A stretch of DNA of 64,000 nt. It comes from Candidatus Enterovibrio altilux (GTDB lineage Bacteria; Pseudomonadota; Gammaproteobacteria; Enterobacterales; Vibrionaceae). Location of the stretch: positions 372,001 through 436,000 of the forward strand of contig NZ_CP020660.1 in NCBI RefSeq assembly GCF_002381345.1, read 5' to 3'. This document shows, piece by piece, positions 10,089 through 20,105 of the stretch. Below the pieces are notes generated by a model. It was not told where the DNA came from, did not search any database, and worked only from the letters and a program-made list of their open reading frames with translations. The first letter of the stretch is position 1. Each line of letters starts with the position of its first letter. The position numbers were made by a program, and so were the translations under genes.

Positions 10089-10195
10089 GATAAAAATAAT
10101 AAATTATTATGATAATATCGTGATAACGAACTTCATGATACGTTGAAAATTAAAAAATAATCTTTATTCGTACGGAATTAGCAAAAAACACAAAA

Positions 10196-10462
10196 ATGAT
10201 GCTACTGAACTTTTATTCAAAAAAACTCAAGCTATTTAATTTATCGTCGATAATATCAGATAACAAATCGTGGAGGCATACGATAACTTGGTTCCCCAAA
10301 CGTTCAAACTCTTTACTGCAAAAAGTAGCCAATATCCAAAAACAAGACAAAATTAAAGAACGAACCGAACAGCAAGAAGTCAATGACATTTTTGAACTAT
10401 TGAGTGAAGACGGCTCAGAAGCATCTAGTAAAAAAAATGGATTACTCGATATTTATGTTTAA
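10196..10462 (+). CDS. Hypothetical protein, 88 codons
   Basis: The ATG at 10196 opens a frame ending just before an IS5 end. The product has a hydrophobic start (MMLLNFYSKKLKLFNL) and a charged C-terminal half with KQDKIKERTEQQEVNDIFEL and LSEDGSEASSKKNGLLDIYV. No ribosome binding site is clear. The acidic, linker-like tail reads like a real protein C-terminus, so this may be a remnant joined to an unrelated start by deletion. It is bracketed by IS5 copies. I do not recognise a family. Confidence 0.35.
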   Translation: MMLLNFYSKKLKLFNLSSIISDNKSWRHTITWFPKRSNSLLQKVANIQKQDKIKERTEQQEVNDIFELLSEDGSEASSKKNGLLDIYV

Positions 10463-10467
10463 TAGAC

Positions 10468-11463
10468 GGTTTTATTTCTTAATTTGTGTTCAGACAGCAA
10501 CTCTCAACATAGTTAACTGTTGAATGTTTACTTTCATAAACATACCTAGTCCAAGAAGTTTATTTAACGCGTGTATCATAGCGTAAATTTCGCTAATCTA
10601 AGCATTGTGCTCTTCTAAGCTCAATGTCTCTCTGAGAGAGTTTTTGATTCAAAACAATGTTGTCATTAATCGAAAACGTTTCTGGCAACTGACAACTAAA
10701 TCACACGGATAATCTCGTTTCCCAAAAGTTATCCTTTTCTTAGTGGGACAAGTGGAACCGCTCGCTTAATACGAATAGTTTCGTCACATTGTCTGGTGTC
10801 ATAAGCACCATCGGCTCATATTCATTTATTTTTTAGTGAGCTGTTTGAATGAGTTAGGTAACATTTCACCGTCATCCATATTTGATACACTGAATTGAGC
10901 AGCAATAGTTTCACACATATTTACAGCTACCGCTAAATGTAACTTGTTGCAGACTCACCGTTTCCATCAGTGCCATGCTTTTTTACTCTCCATTCGCCTT
11001 CACCGTAGACTTTGAGTCCAGTATAATCAATGGCTAAGTGCTGGATAGTTCCTTTATTCTTTACCCTGAACGTGCCGTTAACCATTATGGTTCGCTTACT
11101 GATACATGAATAGCACGGGTATAATGACAACAGTTAATCAAGTTTAACAGCGGAATTAATTAATCCTTGCAGACCGCTCAGTAGCATTGAAAATACGCAT
11201 TTAACCATGAAAACCGTCGTCATGGCTCAGTCGCTAAATAAACGAGGTTTCCTATGATTACTTTGTTTCGTGTGGTTTCATAGCTGAATAGCTTCTTCAT
11301 CAATCCAGAGTATTAATGAGCCACAATTGATTAAGTATTGATTACGCTTTTTTCGGTTAGTTATTTTGTAGCGGAGCTTGTTCACAGGCCTGAATATTTA
11401 CGTGAATTTAGCTGTTTAGAGTGTTGATTAGTAATTTAGTTCCTTAACCGAGGAAACAAAGTC
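10468..11463 (-). mobile_element. IS5-family copy, nearly full length, decayed
   Basis: Both ends are visible (GGTTTTATTTCTTAA left, AGGAAACAAAGTC right). A short internal deletion near 10690 removes about 50 bp. The segment around 10933-11130 retains the first catalytic region (AIDYTGLKVYGEGEWRVKKH), with the DDE Asp in AIDYTG, but stops and frameshifts elsewhere kill the transposase. Confidence 0.9.
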
Positions 11464-11539
11464 GTCCATCTATAAAATAAATGACTCATAGCCTTTCGTG
11501 AGTAGGGAAAAATTTCACTGACTTTAGTCTGCATAAAAC

Positions 11540-11770
11540 TTAGATGGAAAAAATATTTTAATGTATTTTATAATCGTTGATACATGCTAAAAAATTGCTT
11601 TATAGTGTATTGATTATTTTAATGTATATAATATTCTTCCCAAGAGTAAACACAATATTGACAAACTCTATGCACTTGCTTGAAACGACTCAATAAAAAG
11701 TAATCTGATTTTGAAATTAACGTAAGTACTTGATAAAATAATAGGTACATTCATTGAACTAGAGTATAAT
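11540..11770 (-). repeat. Unassigned dispersed repeat, copy 1
   Basis: This segment aligns with 14309-14500 and with the outer part of 49270-49745. Shared blocks include a TAAACACA..ATT..CAAACTCTA stretch, ACGACTCAATAAAAA and TACATTCATTG. It is unrelated to the IS5, IS630 or ISL3 pieces here. The rest of 11464-11927 shows nothing else. Confidence 0.5.
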
Positions 11771-11927
11771 CTTTGTACAACAGTCAACGAATAGAATACA
11801 GAATCTATTTTTAAACAATTAATTATAGTAATTTTCATTCTCTATAGCATTGTTTTGCATCATTACAAAATTAAGTACTTTCAATGATTATAAGTACATC
11901 TAAGGAAGATTTTAAATATGAAAGAGA

Positions 11928-12704
11928 TTAATCACCATCAATTTCATCCATGAAGGCTTCAAAATCTTCATCTTCATCAGCATGAACTTCACCATTACGC
12001 GCTTTGAATGCTTTATTTTGCAAGTATGCGTCGCGAATCAATGCATATAAGTCTGGTGAATTTTTTAATATTTCTTCTTGTTTAATCAACACAGCTCGGC
12101 TTTCCATTCCATCCAGTGTCCACTTTATAATCGACTGCGTAATTGTAAGTAAAGACATTGGTGGGTAAAGGATATCAACCGCGGCTCCCACTCCATCTCT
12201 CACCGTTATTGGACCATATACAGGAACCATCATATAAGGGCCTTGACCTATGTTATAATAGCCCATCGCATCACCAAATTGTCTGTCACTTAACTTTGGA
12301 ATATTTACAGTGGTAGCAATGTCAATTAAACCTGCCACACCAAAAATAGTATTTAGCCAAAAACGATTAAAGTGCCCCAGTGCATCTTTGTTTTCAAACA
12401 TTAACAAACTACTAAATATGCTTGCTGGCTCTTCGAGGTTACTAATAAAATTTGAGATGCCAGTCCGTGTCCAACTGGGCATATAATTTACATACGCCAC
12501 AGACAGAGGCCGTCCAACATACGGGTCGAAGTACTCGTAGTTAATTACCCACATAGCACGATTGAACCCCTCAAACGGATCGCTAGTATGTGTCCAACGT
12601 ATTTTTACATTGGTTTCATCGTCAGTAGTTAACTTCTCAGGTGACTGAGCACAACCGCTCAATCCTACGGCTAAACAAAAAACAAAAATTAAGTCTTTCC
12701 ACAT
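11928..12704 (-). CDS. mlaA: Outer-membrane lipid-asymmetry lipoprotein MlaA (VacJ)
   Basis: MlaA is the outer-membrane component of the Mla pathway that removes misplaced phospholipids from the outer leaflet and passes them to MlaC. The 258-residue product begins with a lipoprotein signal peptide whose lipobox LSGC puts the lipidated Cys at residue 18. The family body follows: DPFEGFNRAMWVINYEYFD, FNRFWLNTIFGVAGLIDIA and QFGDAMGYYNIGQGPYMMVP. The C-terminus is acidic (DEDEDFEAFMDEI), a common Vibrio trait. Length and frame are normal. Just upstream lie an IS630 fragment and the ccmA stub, so the native upstream region has been replaced to within a few dozen bases of the start. No mlaBCDEF genes are in the window. 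Confidence 0.93.
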   Translation of the reverse strand: MWKDLIFVFCLAVGLSGCAQSPEKLTTDDETNVKIRWTHTSDPFEGFNRAMWVINYEYFDPYVGRPLSVAYVNYMPSWTRTGISNFISNLEEPASIFSSLLMFENKDALGHFNRFWLNTIFGVAGLIDIATTVNIPKLSDRQFGDAMGYYNIGQGPYMMVPVYGPITVRDGVGAAVDILYPPMSLLTITQSIIKWTLDGMESRAVLIKQEEILKNSPDLYALIRDAYLQNKAFKARNGEVHADEDEDFEAFMDEIDGD

Positions 12705-12729
12705 TGTTATTTTAGTTCCAAAAAATACA

Positions 12730-12896
12730 CTGATCTATGCACAAACAACTTGAATATACTAGTTTGAGCGCCTGAAGCTGCTCATTTATTCTGGATTTCA
12801 AAGGCCCTGTAATCGTCGAAAGAGTCATAGTAAATATAGTTTTTTGATTGTTCATTCATCACCTCCCATAATAGTTCTATCAGGGTAAAATTTGAG
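12730..12896 (-). mobile_element. IS630-family 3'-end fragment
   Basis: The minus strand carries a degenerate IS630 transposase C-terminus, including LLWEVMNEQSKNYIYYDSF, which aligns with the fragments at 24456-24790 and 29010-29668. It abuts the ccmA stub, suggesting that an IS630-mediated deletion removed the rest of that gene. Confidence 0.65.
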
Positions 12897-13088
12897 CTAT
12901 ATATCTAACCAAAGAATATCTTCAGACTCTGATGATTTCAAGCCTATGATAATACACAATAAAATGATTTTATCCGAGCCATTCGGACCTTCAATTTATA
13001 CGAAATAACCAGATGAGACGGCAAAATTCAAGTTTTCAAACAGCATGCATTCATCTCGAGTACTATCTAGCTGACACACTTCCAACAT
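12897..13088 (-). pseudogene. ccmA: ccmA 5' stub (haem exporter ATPase for cytochrome c maturation)
   Basis: From ATG at 13088 the minus strand reads MLEVCQLDSTRDECMLFENL, then NFAVSSGYFV, a stop, and IEGPNGSDKIILL. This matches the CcmA N-terminus (MLEV..L.CTRDER.LFENLSF..G.LVQIEGPNGAGKTTLL). The Walker A motif is ruined (GSDKII for GSGKTT), an in-frame stop precedes it, and the gene ends after 63 codons at an IS630 fragment. In Vibrio, as I recall, ccmA to ccmI lie next to the mlaA gene, so the whole ccm cluster appears to have been deleted between this stub and mlaA. Confidence 0.75.
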
Positions 13089-13299
13089 GCAAATGTTAAT
13101 TTTCGATCAAATAATGGAAATCTATCTAATAATGTAGAGATTCCTAATGTGGTTAGTAGTATAATTCCGTCATCCAGCCACCCGATAATAATCGTGAGCA
13201 AATGTAAAAATTAATAACAGTAACAATCATATGCTGAATAAGTGGATTACGTTGTAAAGGTAATATTCACGTTTAATCAAAGTACCAATAATTCGTAAT

Positions 13300-13465
13300 G
13301 CATTGCCTTTAATGTTTAAATATAATAAACGATTGGAAAGTATATTGGATGTTTTCTTCAATGATGATCAAATATATGAGCAATACTTGCTTTAATCAAA
13401 ATTTCCATGCATCCTATAGCAATTAATTTTTTTGTTATCCAGAAAAGACTTCTGTTCATCCACAT
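13300..13465 (+). repeat. Unassigned dispersed repeat, copy 2
   Basis: It aligns with 44346-44530 and with the reverse complement of about 49540-49380. Shared blocks are AATAAACGATTG.AAAGTA, GATGTTTTCTTC and TCCATGCAT. The stretch 13089-13299 holds nothing I can name. Confidence 0.5.
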
Positions 13466-13688
13466 AGCTTTGTTCCATAACTTTAGTTCCAATAAAGAAT
13501 CCCAACATAATGAGCTATTAGACGCTCGTTTTTGTGTTAGGCATACTTAACCCGCTCAGCTTGCTTAACGCTTTTATCATGGCGTAAATTTTGTGAATCT
13601 GGACATTGTTAATCCCTTAGGTTCAATATCTCGACACGCAGCTTTTGACTCGAAACATGAGCGCTCCTGATAGAAAACATCTATCGTA
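13466..13688 (-). mobile_element. IS5-family 3'-end fragment
   Basis: It begins with a decayed inverted repeat (AGCTTTGTTCCATAA) and stops at CATCTATCGTAGC. That is the same internal breakpoint seen at 54 and 3371, and a plus-strand IS5 piece follows. Confidence 0.8.
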
Positions 13689-14308
13689 GCTAATTGACAT
13701 GCTGAAGTGATGAAAGTCTCGTTTATTTAGTGGCTTAGTCGTTACAATAGCTCTCATGATCAAACATATATCTTAATACCCTTAAAAAATTTGCATGATT
13801 CATCGACTCTGTTTTCAAATTTGCTTAACTGCTGCTGTCATGCTCTCACTATTCATTCATTAGCAAGCGAACAAAAATGGTTAACGTCACGCCCACGATA
13901 AAGACTAAAGAAACCATCCCGCACTTAGTTATTAATTCCACCAAGTTGAAAATTTACGGTAAAGACGAATAAAAAGTAGAAAAACATGGCACTGGTGAGA
14001 ACGACAAGTTTAGCGTAAATTACATTTAGCGATCAGATATCAGAAGTTATACAGTTCAAATAAGCATTAAAAACGAGATATTATTACCATAAACAGTTCC
14101 CTACCAGAAATAGCAATGTTTCGAGTTAAAAAATTTTTTGGAAGAAGATTGAGCCTCAGAAATCACAATGCTCAAATTGATGAAACCTACGCCATGATAA
14201 AAATGTTAAAGAAGCTGGCCGAGCTAGATATGTCTAAAACGAAGTGGTTGTCTAACAGTGAGACATATTAGGATTTGCTATCTGAACTCAAATTATGAGG
14301 CAAAGCCT
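13689..14308 (+). mobile_element. IS5-family copy, truncated and internally deleted
   Basis: The piece starts inside the element's 5' region, lacks the central transposase part and ends in AGGCAAAGCC. Recognisable transposase fragments include IDETYAMIKML near the 3' end. Confidence 0.82.
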
Positions 14309-14500
14309 ATCTACGATATCCTTTCAAAAAATAAACACATTATTAGCAAACTCTACACACAACGCATCCAAAAGGAGAATTCACCCCCCATACTCGCTTA
14401 AAACGACCCAATTAGAGAAACGATCAGATATTCCAAATCAACGGGAATGCATGACCAAGACATAGGAACATTCATTAACGTGAATATTATTTTTACATTA
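14309..14500 (-). repeat. Unassigned dispersed repeat, copy 3
   Basis: It begins directly at the IS5 end and shares TAAACACATTATTAGCAAAC-like, AACGACCCAATTA and ACATTCATTAACGTGA-like blocks with the copies at 11540 and 49500. Confidence 0.5.
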
Positions 14501-14515
14501 CACTCAACTTAATGA

Positions 14516-14613
14516 AGACATGACTACAGGACTAGATATACCTAAAATGAAAGTGATGATCTCATAGTTAATTGTTTTGAAATGCGTTATCTGAACTCAA
14601 GTTAAGCAACAAA
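14516..14613 (+). mobile_element. IS5-family 3'-terminal fragment before gshB
   Basis: The last ~98 bp of the element are present, ending GTTAAGCAACAAAATCA. The gshB start codon is only about 20 bases further on, so whatever drives gshB lies within or beyond IS-derived DNA. Confidence 0.75.
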
Positions 14614-14633
14614 ATCATAATAAGGACAAATAA

Positions 14634-15581
14634 ATGTTCAAACTTGGTATCGTTATGGATCCAATTGAGACCATCAATATCAAAAAAGATTCTTCTTTCG
14701 CCATAATGCTAGAAGCACAAGCACGCGACTGGGAAATTCATTACATGCAAATGAATGATCTGTCACTTGAGCAAGGTAAAGCTTTGGCTCGCACCAAAAT
14801 CATCCGTGTGACACAAAAACCTTACAAGTGGTTTGACGTGAAGCACGAGCAAGAAATTGTATTAGCTGATCTTGATGTTGTATTGATGCGTAAGGACCCA
14901 CCGTTTAATACCGAATATATTTATGCTACCTACATTCTTGAGCGCGCAGAAATTGAAGGTTGCCTGATCATTAACAAACCACAGAGCTTGCGGGATTGTA
15001 ACGAGAAACTATTTACTGCTTGGTTCCCTGAACATACACCCATAACATTAGTAACGCGCCGTAATGATCAAATCAGATTATTTCACGAAAAGCATGGTGA
15101 TATGATCTTAAAACCACTTGATGGCATGGGTGGTGGAGCCATCTTTCGCGTGAAGAAAGGAGATCCTAATCTCTCAGTTATCATTGAAACGCTAACGGCA
15201 CTGGGTCATAATTACTGCATGGTGCAAACCTTCGTGCCTGATATCAGCAATGGAGACAAGCGTATTCTAGTTGTTGATGGTGAGCCTATGCCATATTGCC
15301 TTGCTCGCATTCCTGCGAAAGGTGAAACCCGCGGAAACTTAGCAGCTGGAGGGCATGGGGAAGCACGTCCATTGAGTCACACAGACTGGACGATTGCGCG
15401 TGCTGTAGCACCCACATTGAAAGAAAAAGGCTTAGTTTTTGTTGGGCTGGATATCATCGGCGACAAGCTGACAGAAATAAATGTTACAAGCCCAACCTGC
15501 ATTCGAGAAATTGAAGCAGCATTTAATATCAATATCAGCAGTAAGCTGATGGATGTAATTGAAGCACGTTTACAAAAGTAG
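14634..15581 (+). CDS. gshB: Glutathione synthetase
   Basis: GshB joins gamma-glutamylcysteine and glycine using ATP, the second step of glutathione synthesis. The 315-residue product has the family's length (316 in E. coli) and near-identical blocks: KLGIVMDP at the N-terminus, LMRKDPPFNTEYIYATYILE, the ATP-grasp loop LKPLDGMGGGAIFRV, ARIPAKGETRGNLAAGG and EINVTSPTCIREIE at the Mg/ATP site. AAGGA lies about 8 bases before the ATG. In Vibrio and E. coli yqgE and ruvX follow gshB; here a decayed IS5 copy does instead. An IS5 fragment almost touches the start, so transcription must begin in IS-derived sequence or just after it. Confidence 0.97.
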   Translation: MFKLGIVMDPIETINIKKDSSFAIMLEAQARDWEIHYMQMNDLSLEQGKALARTKIIRVTQKPYKWFDVKHEQEIVLADLDVVLMRKDPPFNTEYIYATYILERAEIEGCLIINKPQSLRDCNEKLFTAWFPEHTPITLVTRRNDQIRLFHEKHGDMILKPLDGMGGGAIFRVKKGDPNLSVIIETLTALGHNYCMVQTFVPDISNGDKRILVVDGEPMPYCLARIPAKGETRGNLAAGGHGEARPLSHTDWTIARAVAPTLKEKGLVFVGLDIIGDKLTEINVTSPTCIREIEAAFNINISSKLMDVIEARLQK

Positions 15582-15710
15582 TCGTTATATTTTTGGGGCA
15601 GCAACGACTGCTAAAATCTATTTTTTTTGCTTGCGACTAATGCTAAACATAAATGCCTATATGCCCATGATACTTATCTGTGAAATGGATAACAGGAATG
15701 ACTAAATTAT

Positions 15711-16644
15711 GACTTTACTTCCTCCATCAAGGAACTAAATTATCAATCTACGCTCTAAACAGCTAACTGAACGCTGTGGGATCAAACTAAGAAGGATAAT
15801 CATGGGAGACCTCTTTTATTTAGTGACTTAGCTCCTACGATGACTTTTATGATTAAACGAGGATTGTTAAGGCGTTGGAAAGGTCTGCAAAGATTCATTA
15901 ACTCTGTTTTTAAATTTGCTTACTGCCGCTGTCAGACCCCTACTATTCATGCGCTAGCAAGAGAACCAAAATGGTGAACATCGTGTTCAAAGCGAAGACT
16001 AAATCATCCATCCGCTCTTAGCCATTGATTTTACGGAGCTAAAAATTTGCAGTGCAGGCGAATGCCAAGTATAAAAGCATAGTACTTATGGGAAACAGCA
16101 AGTCTGGCGCAAGCTACATTTAGTAGTAGATATAAATACGTATGAAATCATTACTGCTGAATTAAGTGCCTCAAATATAACTGATAGTACAGTACTACCT
16201 AATGTGTTCAAACAGACTCGATGCAGACTCAATGAAACATCAGGCGATAAAGCTTACGACACCAGACAATGTTACGAGACCATTCGTATTAAACGAGCGG
16301 TTCCAATCATTCCACAAAGAAAAGGAGCAACTTTTTAGGAACAAAGTCATCCGCATAATTGAGCAATTCATTACCAGCATTTATATAGTTCAAATCAGCA
16401 CTGGGAAATGAAGTATGGTTACCATAGAGGTTCCCTACGAAAAACAGAAATGTTTGAATCAAAAAACTATACGAAGGGACATTTAGCCGAAGAGAGCACA
16501 ACGCTTAGATTAGCGAAATCTACGCTACGATAAAAACATTACATAAGGCAACAGAACTAGGTATGCCTAAAACGGCAGCAAGCGTGCAAAAATAGTTCCT
16601 CATGTTGAAATTTGCTATCTGAACTCGCATTAAGAAACAAAATT
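15711..16644 (+). mobile_element. IS5-family copy, nearly full length, decayed
   Basis: It runs from GACTTTACTTCCTCC to TTAAGAAACAAAATT. The middle third is relatively readable (EIITAELSASNITD, DKAYDTRQCYETIRIKRA), so the second catalytic Asp region is visible as DKAYD, with DGAYD expected. Stops and frameshifts elsewhere inactivate it. The stretch 15582-15710 holds nothing recognisable. Confidence 0.9.
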
Positions 16645-16712
16645 TAAGGTCATTAGTGCATTGCTTGAACATAAGTATTACCTTGAAATTACAATCAACC
16701 TACTGAATACGC

Positions 16713-16735
16713 AACCCAGCTTCCGGGGGTTTTTA
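16713..16735 (+). terminator. Possible terminator hairpin between IS5 copy and icd
   Basis: AACCC (16713-16717) can pair with GGGTT, followed by further T. The polarity is plus, opposite to icd, so it may be a relic of a bidirectional terminator at the 3' end of icd. Confidence 0.35.
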
Positions 16736-16757
16736 CAGGCGCTTTATATAAAATTTA

Positions 16758-18008
16758 TTACATTTGTTTCACTATATCTTGGGCAAACTCAGAACACTTA
16801 CGTAATATAGCACCATCCATTTGACGTTCAAAATCATACGTTACTGTTTTATTACTAATCGTTTTTTCCATTGAAAAAATTAATAAATCAGCAGCTTCAA
16901 TCCAACCCATATAACGTAGCATCATCTCGGCAGAAAGAATAAGTGAACCTGGATTTACTTTATCCTGACCCGCATACTTTGGTGCGGTACCGTGTGTCGC
17001 TTCAAACAATGCAATACTATTACCAATATTTGCACCAGGTGCGATACCGATACCTCCAACCTGTGCAGCAAGCGCATCAGAGATGTAATCACCATTCAGG
17101 TTCATAGTTGCAATAATTTCATACTCTACTGGGCGTAGTAAAATTTGCTGAAGAAATGCATCTGCAATCACATCTTTAATAATGATTATTTTACCAGTAT
17201 TTGGATTGTTCAACGACATCCACGGGCCACCATCCAGTAAGTTCGCTCCAAATTCTTCTTTAGCAACTTCATAGCCCCAATCTTTAAAAGCACCTTCAGT
17301 GAACTTCATTATATTACCCTTATGTACCAACGTCACTGATGCACGATCATTATCAATAGTGTACTGAATTGCGGCACGAACCAAGCGCTTAGTACCTTGT
17401 TCTGACACAGGTTTAATGCCGATACCACATTGTTCATCAAAGCGTATTTTCGTGACACCCATTTCGTTTTTTAAAAACTTAATCACTTTGTCTGCTGCAG
17501 CAGTACCAGCTTTAAATTCTACACCAGCATAAATATCTTCTGAATTTTCACGAAAAATAACCATGTTAGTCTGATCTGGGCGCTTCACCGGACTAGGTAC
17601 ACCTTTAAAGTAACGAATGGGGCGAATACAAATATACAAGTCAAGCTCCTGACGTAATGCAACATTCAAAGAACTAATACCACTACCCACAGGTGTTGTT
17701 AGTGGGCCTTTAATAGCCACTTTATAGTCACGAATAAAATCTAACGTCTCCGCTGGCAACCATTCATCTTCACCATAAAGCAGTGTTGATTTTTCACCTG
17801 TATATATTTCCATCCAAAAGATCTTACGATTACCGCAATAAGCTTTTTTAACAGCTGCGTCAACAACTTTAATCATCGCAGGACTAACATCAATCCCAAT
17901 ACCATCACCTTCAATATAAGGAATAACCGGATTATTAGGAACAATCCGCTTGCCATTTTTTATCTTAATTTTCTGACCATCAGTTGGCACGAGTACTTTA
18001 CTTTTCAT
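16758..18008 (-). CDS. icd: Isocitrate dehydrogenase (NADP+)
   Basis: Icd oxidatively decarboxylates isocitrate to 2-oxoglutarate in the TCA cycle. At 416 residues it equals the E. coli enzyme. Substrate-site elements are seen: [15 protein letters not shown] around Ser113, Asn115 and Arg119, [24 protein letters not shown], and the metal/cofactor segment [18 protein letters not shown]. Residue 112, Arg in E. coli just before the phosphorylatable Ser113, is Ser here, and residue 109 is Ser instead of Gly. These changes at the active-site loop could affect activity or AceK control, though the frame is intact. AGGAG precedes the ATG. The gene stands alone and diverges from rluE across a 222-bp spacer. 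Confidence 0.96.
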   Translation of the reverse strand: MKSKVLVPTDGQKIKIKNGKRIVPNNPVIPYIEGDGIGIDVSPAMIKVVDAAVKKAYCGNRKIFWMEIYTGEKSTLLYGEDEWLPAETLDFIRDYKVAIKGPLTTPVGSGISSLNVALRQELDLYICIRPIRYFKGVPSPVKRPDQTNMVIFRENSEDIYAGVEFKAGTAAADKVIKFLKNEMGVTKIRFDEQCGIGIKPVSEQGTKRLVRAAIQYTIDNDRASVTLVHKGNIMKFTEGAFKDWGYEVAKEEFGANLLDGGPWMSLNNPNTGKIIIIKDVIADAFLQQILLRPVEYEIIATMNLNGDYISDALAAQVGGIGIAPGANIGNSIALFEATHGTAPKYAGQDKVNPGSLILSAEMMLRYMGWIEAADLLIFSMEKTISNKTVTYDFERQMDGAILRKCSEFAQDIVKQM

Positions 18009-18230
18009 ATAGCTCTCCTAACGTTCATTTGTTATTTTTGCCTACCAAACAGTATAATTAGCTACAATACTAAGAACCTCAAAAGCTTATATATTGGTAC
18101 AAAAAATGATGATTATTCTTAATGTAACATATGAGCAAAAAAATACTGTATATTACGTAACACCCCAATCATATTATTTATGTATAATCTTAAGGTTTAA
18201 TTTGTTACCTAACCTAATTGATAGTATTTC

Positions 18231-18886
18231 ATGACGTTTAAAATTTTTTCAAAAAGAGGCATACAAAAGCCTGCTTTAAAAAAAAACGACGCGCTTCACG
18301 CTTACGTTTATATACACCATCACGAGATAGAGGCCCAACAAAAATAATTCTTTTCAACAAACCTTTTAACACATTGACGCAATTTACTGGCGAACCAGGT
18401 GACTCTACATTAGCTGATTTTATTCAAGTGAAGGATGTTTACCCAGCAGGCCGCCTTGACAAAAATAGCGAAGGTTTATTGGTTTTAACTAACGACGGTA
18501 TCTTGCAAGCTCAGTTAACCAGACCAAAATACAAATTAACAAAAATATACTGGGTACAAGTTGAAGGTATACCGACAGAAAAATCTCTTATGCAATTACG
18601 CAAAGGTATTGAACTCAACGACGGCTGCACACTTCCTGCTGATGTTAACGTCATACAAGAACCTGATATTTGGCTAAAAAATCCTCCTATCCGGCATCGA
18701 CGTTCCATTCCAACAACATGGATAGCGATAACATTAAAAGAAGGTAGGAATCGACAAGTTCGTCGTATGACCGCAGCTATTGGTCACCCAACAGTGCGAC
18801 TCATCCGTTATAGCTTAGGTGATTGGACGATTGAAGCATTATCACCGGGCGAATGGGTAGAAATTTTACTTTCAACAGAACAATGA
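18231..18886 (+). CDS. rluE: 23S rRNA pseudouridine(2457) synthase RluE, frameshift in A9 run
   Basis: RluE makes pseudouridine 2457 in 23S rRNA. The catalytic block [17 protein letters not shown] (with the essential Asp) and the C-terminal [20 protein letters not shown] are intact. The frame holding these is open only from about 18242 and has no ATG at its N-terminus. A natural start, ATG 18231 ([18 protein letters not shown]), sits in another frame. The two join at a run of nine A (18278-18286): ten A would give [21 protein letters not shown], as in RluE. So either the gene is freshly broken or it is rescued by polymerase slippage, as reported for A-runs in Buchnera. A TTG at 18374 could also start a protein that lacks KIILFNKPF. 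It lies 85 bases before mnmA. Confidence 0.85.
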
Positions 18887-18971
18887 AAATGTGATTAGGT
18901 GCTCATTTGTAATCACGCAAAAAATTTTGGTAAACTCTACTATTAATACATTTGAAGCTAAAAATTTCATC

Positions 18972-20105
18972 ATGTCAGATAATAGCAATAAAAAAATTAT
19001 TGTCGGTATATCCGGCGGTGTTGATTCTTCAGTGTCGGCCTATCTACTGAAGCAACAAGGCTATCAGGTAGAAGGATTATTCATGAAAAATTGGGAAGAA
19101 GATGATAATGATGAATATTGTTCGGCAGCGCAAGATCTAGCCGATGCACAATCCGTTTGCGACAAACTTGATATTCACATTCACACCATTAACTTTGCTG
19201 CTGAGTACTGGGATAATGTATTCGAGCACTTCCTGGCTCAATACAAAGCGGGTCTAACACCAAATCCAGACATTCTTTGTAACAAAGAAATTAAATTCAA
19301 AGCTTTCTTGGAATTTGCTGACGAAGTGTTAAATGCTGATTGCATCGCGATGGGTCATTATGTCCGTCGCACCTTCCCTACCCATGCTAATGAAAAAGTG
19401 CAGATGCTTCGTGGCATTGATCACAACAAAGATCAAAGCTATTTTTTGTACACGTTAAGCCACGAGCAGATTGCATACAGCTTGTTTCCTGTTGGTGATC
19501 TAAAAAAGCCAGAAGTACGTCGGATTGCCAAAGAACAAAAGCTCATCACTGCGCAGAAGAAAGATTCAACAGGCATCTGCTTCATTGGGAAGCGAAAGTT
19601 TACTGATTTTCTTTCTAAGTACCTGCCAGCACAACCTGGAATTATAGAGACTACCGAAGGTAAAACCATTGGTGAGCATAAAGGTTTAATGTACCATACG
19701 CTTGGCCAACGCAAAGGTTTGTTCATCGGCGGTCAAAAAGGCGGAGACGGTCTTCAAGACCCATGGTATGTGGTTGATAAAGATCTAGCACATAACATTC
19801 TCATTGTCGCTCAAGGCAGCAATCACCCAAGCCTATATTCAAATGGGTTAATTGCCACACAGCTCCACTGGGTTAATCGCATAACAATAACTGAGCCATT
19901 GAAATGCACTGTAAAAACGAGATATCGTCAACAAGACATATCATGTACCATCGAACCTATTGATAGTGACCAGATCAAAGTAATTTTTGATAAGCCGCAA
20001 AGCGCGGTAACCTCGGGTCAATCAGCAGTATTTTACTCTGGTGATGTTTGTCTAGGTGGCGGCATCATTAAAGCACGTCTTTCAGGAGCTGTAGTCCGTG
20101 GCTAA
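18972..20105 (+). CDS. mnmA: tRNA-specific 2-thiouridylase MnmA
   Basis: MnmA thiolates U34 of tRNAs for Lys, Glu and Gln, taking sulfur relayed from IscS. From ATG 18972 the protein has 377 residues. It shows the PP-loop SGGVDSS (residues 14-20), the first catalytic Cys in [13 protein letters not shown] (Cys103) and the second in [13 protein letters not shown] (about residue 200), the usual Cys pair. A GTG at 18891 in the same frame would add 27 residues with no counterpart in E. coli (368 residues), so the later ATG is preferred, although no strong ribosome binding site is visible. hflD starts inside its last codons (8-bp overlap), a gene pair conserved in gammaproteobacteria. Confidence 0.95.
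   Translation: MSDNSNKKIIVGISGGVDSSVSAYLLKQQGYQVEGLFMKNWEEDDNDEYCSAAQDLADAQSVCDKLDIHIHTINFAAEYWDNVFEHFLAQYKAGLTPNPDILCNKEIKFKAFLEFADEVLNADCIAMGHYVRRTFPTHANEKVQMLRGIDHNKDQSYFLYTLSHEQIAYSLFPVGDLKKPEVRRIAKEQKLITAQKKDSTGICFIGKRKFTDFLSKYLPAQPGIIETTEGKTIGEHKGLMYHTLGQRKGLFIGGQKGGDGLQDPWYVVDKDLAHNILIVAQGSNHPSLYSNGLIATQLHWVNRITITEPLKCTVKTRYRQQDISCTIEPIDSDQIKVIFDKPQSAVTSGQSAVFYSGDVCLGGGIIKARLSGAVVRG

Noticed and set aside
15377-15604. Minus-strand ORF of 75 codons opposite gshB
   Set aside because: It lies antisense to the conserved gshB 3' end and has no family features; a shadow frame.
19439-19726. 95-codon minus-strand ORF opposite mnmA
   Set aside because: It is antisense to catalytic regions of mnmA; no signal of its own.
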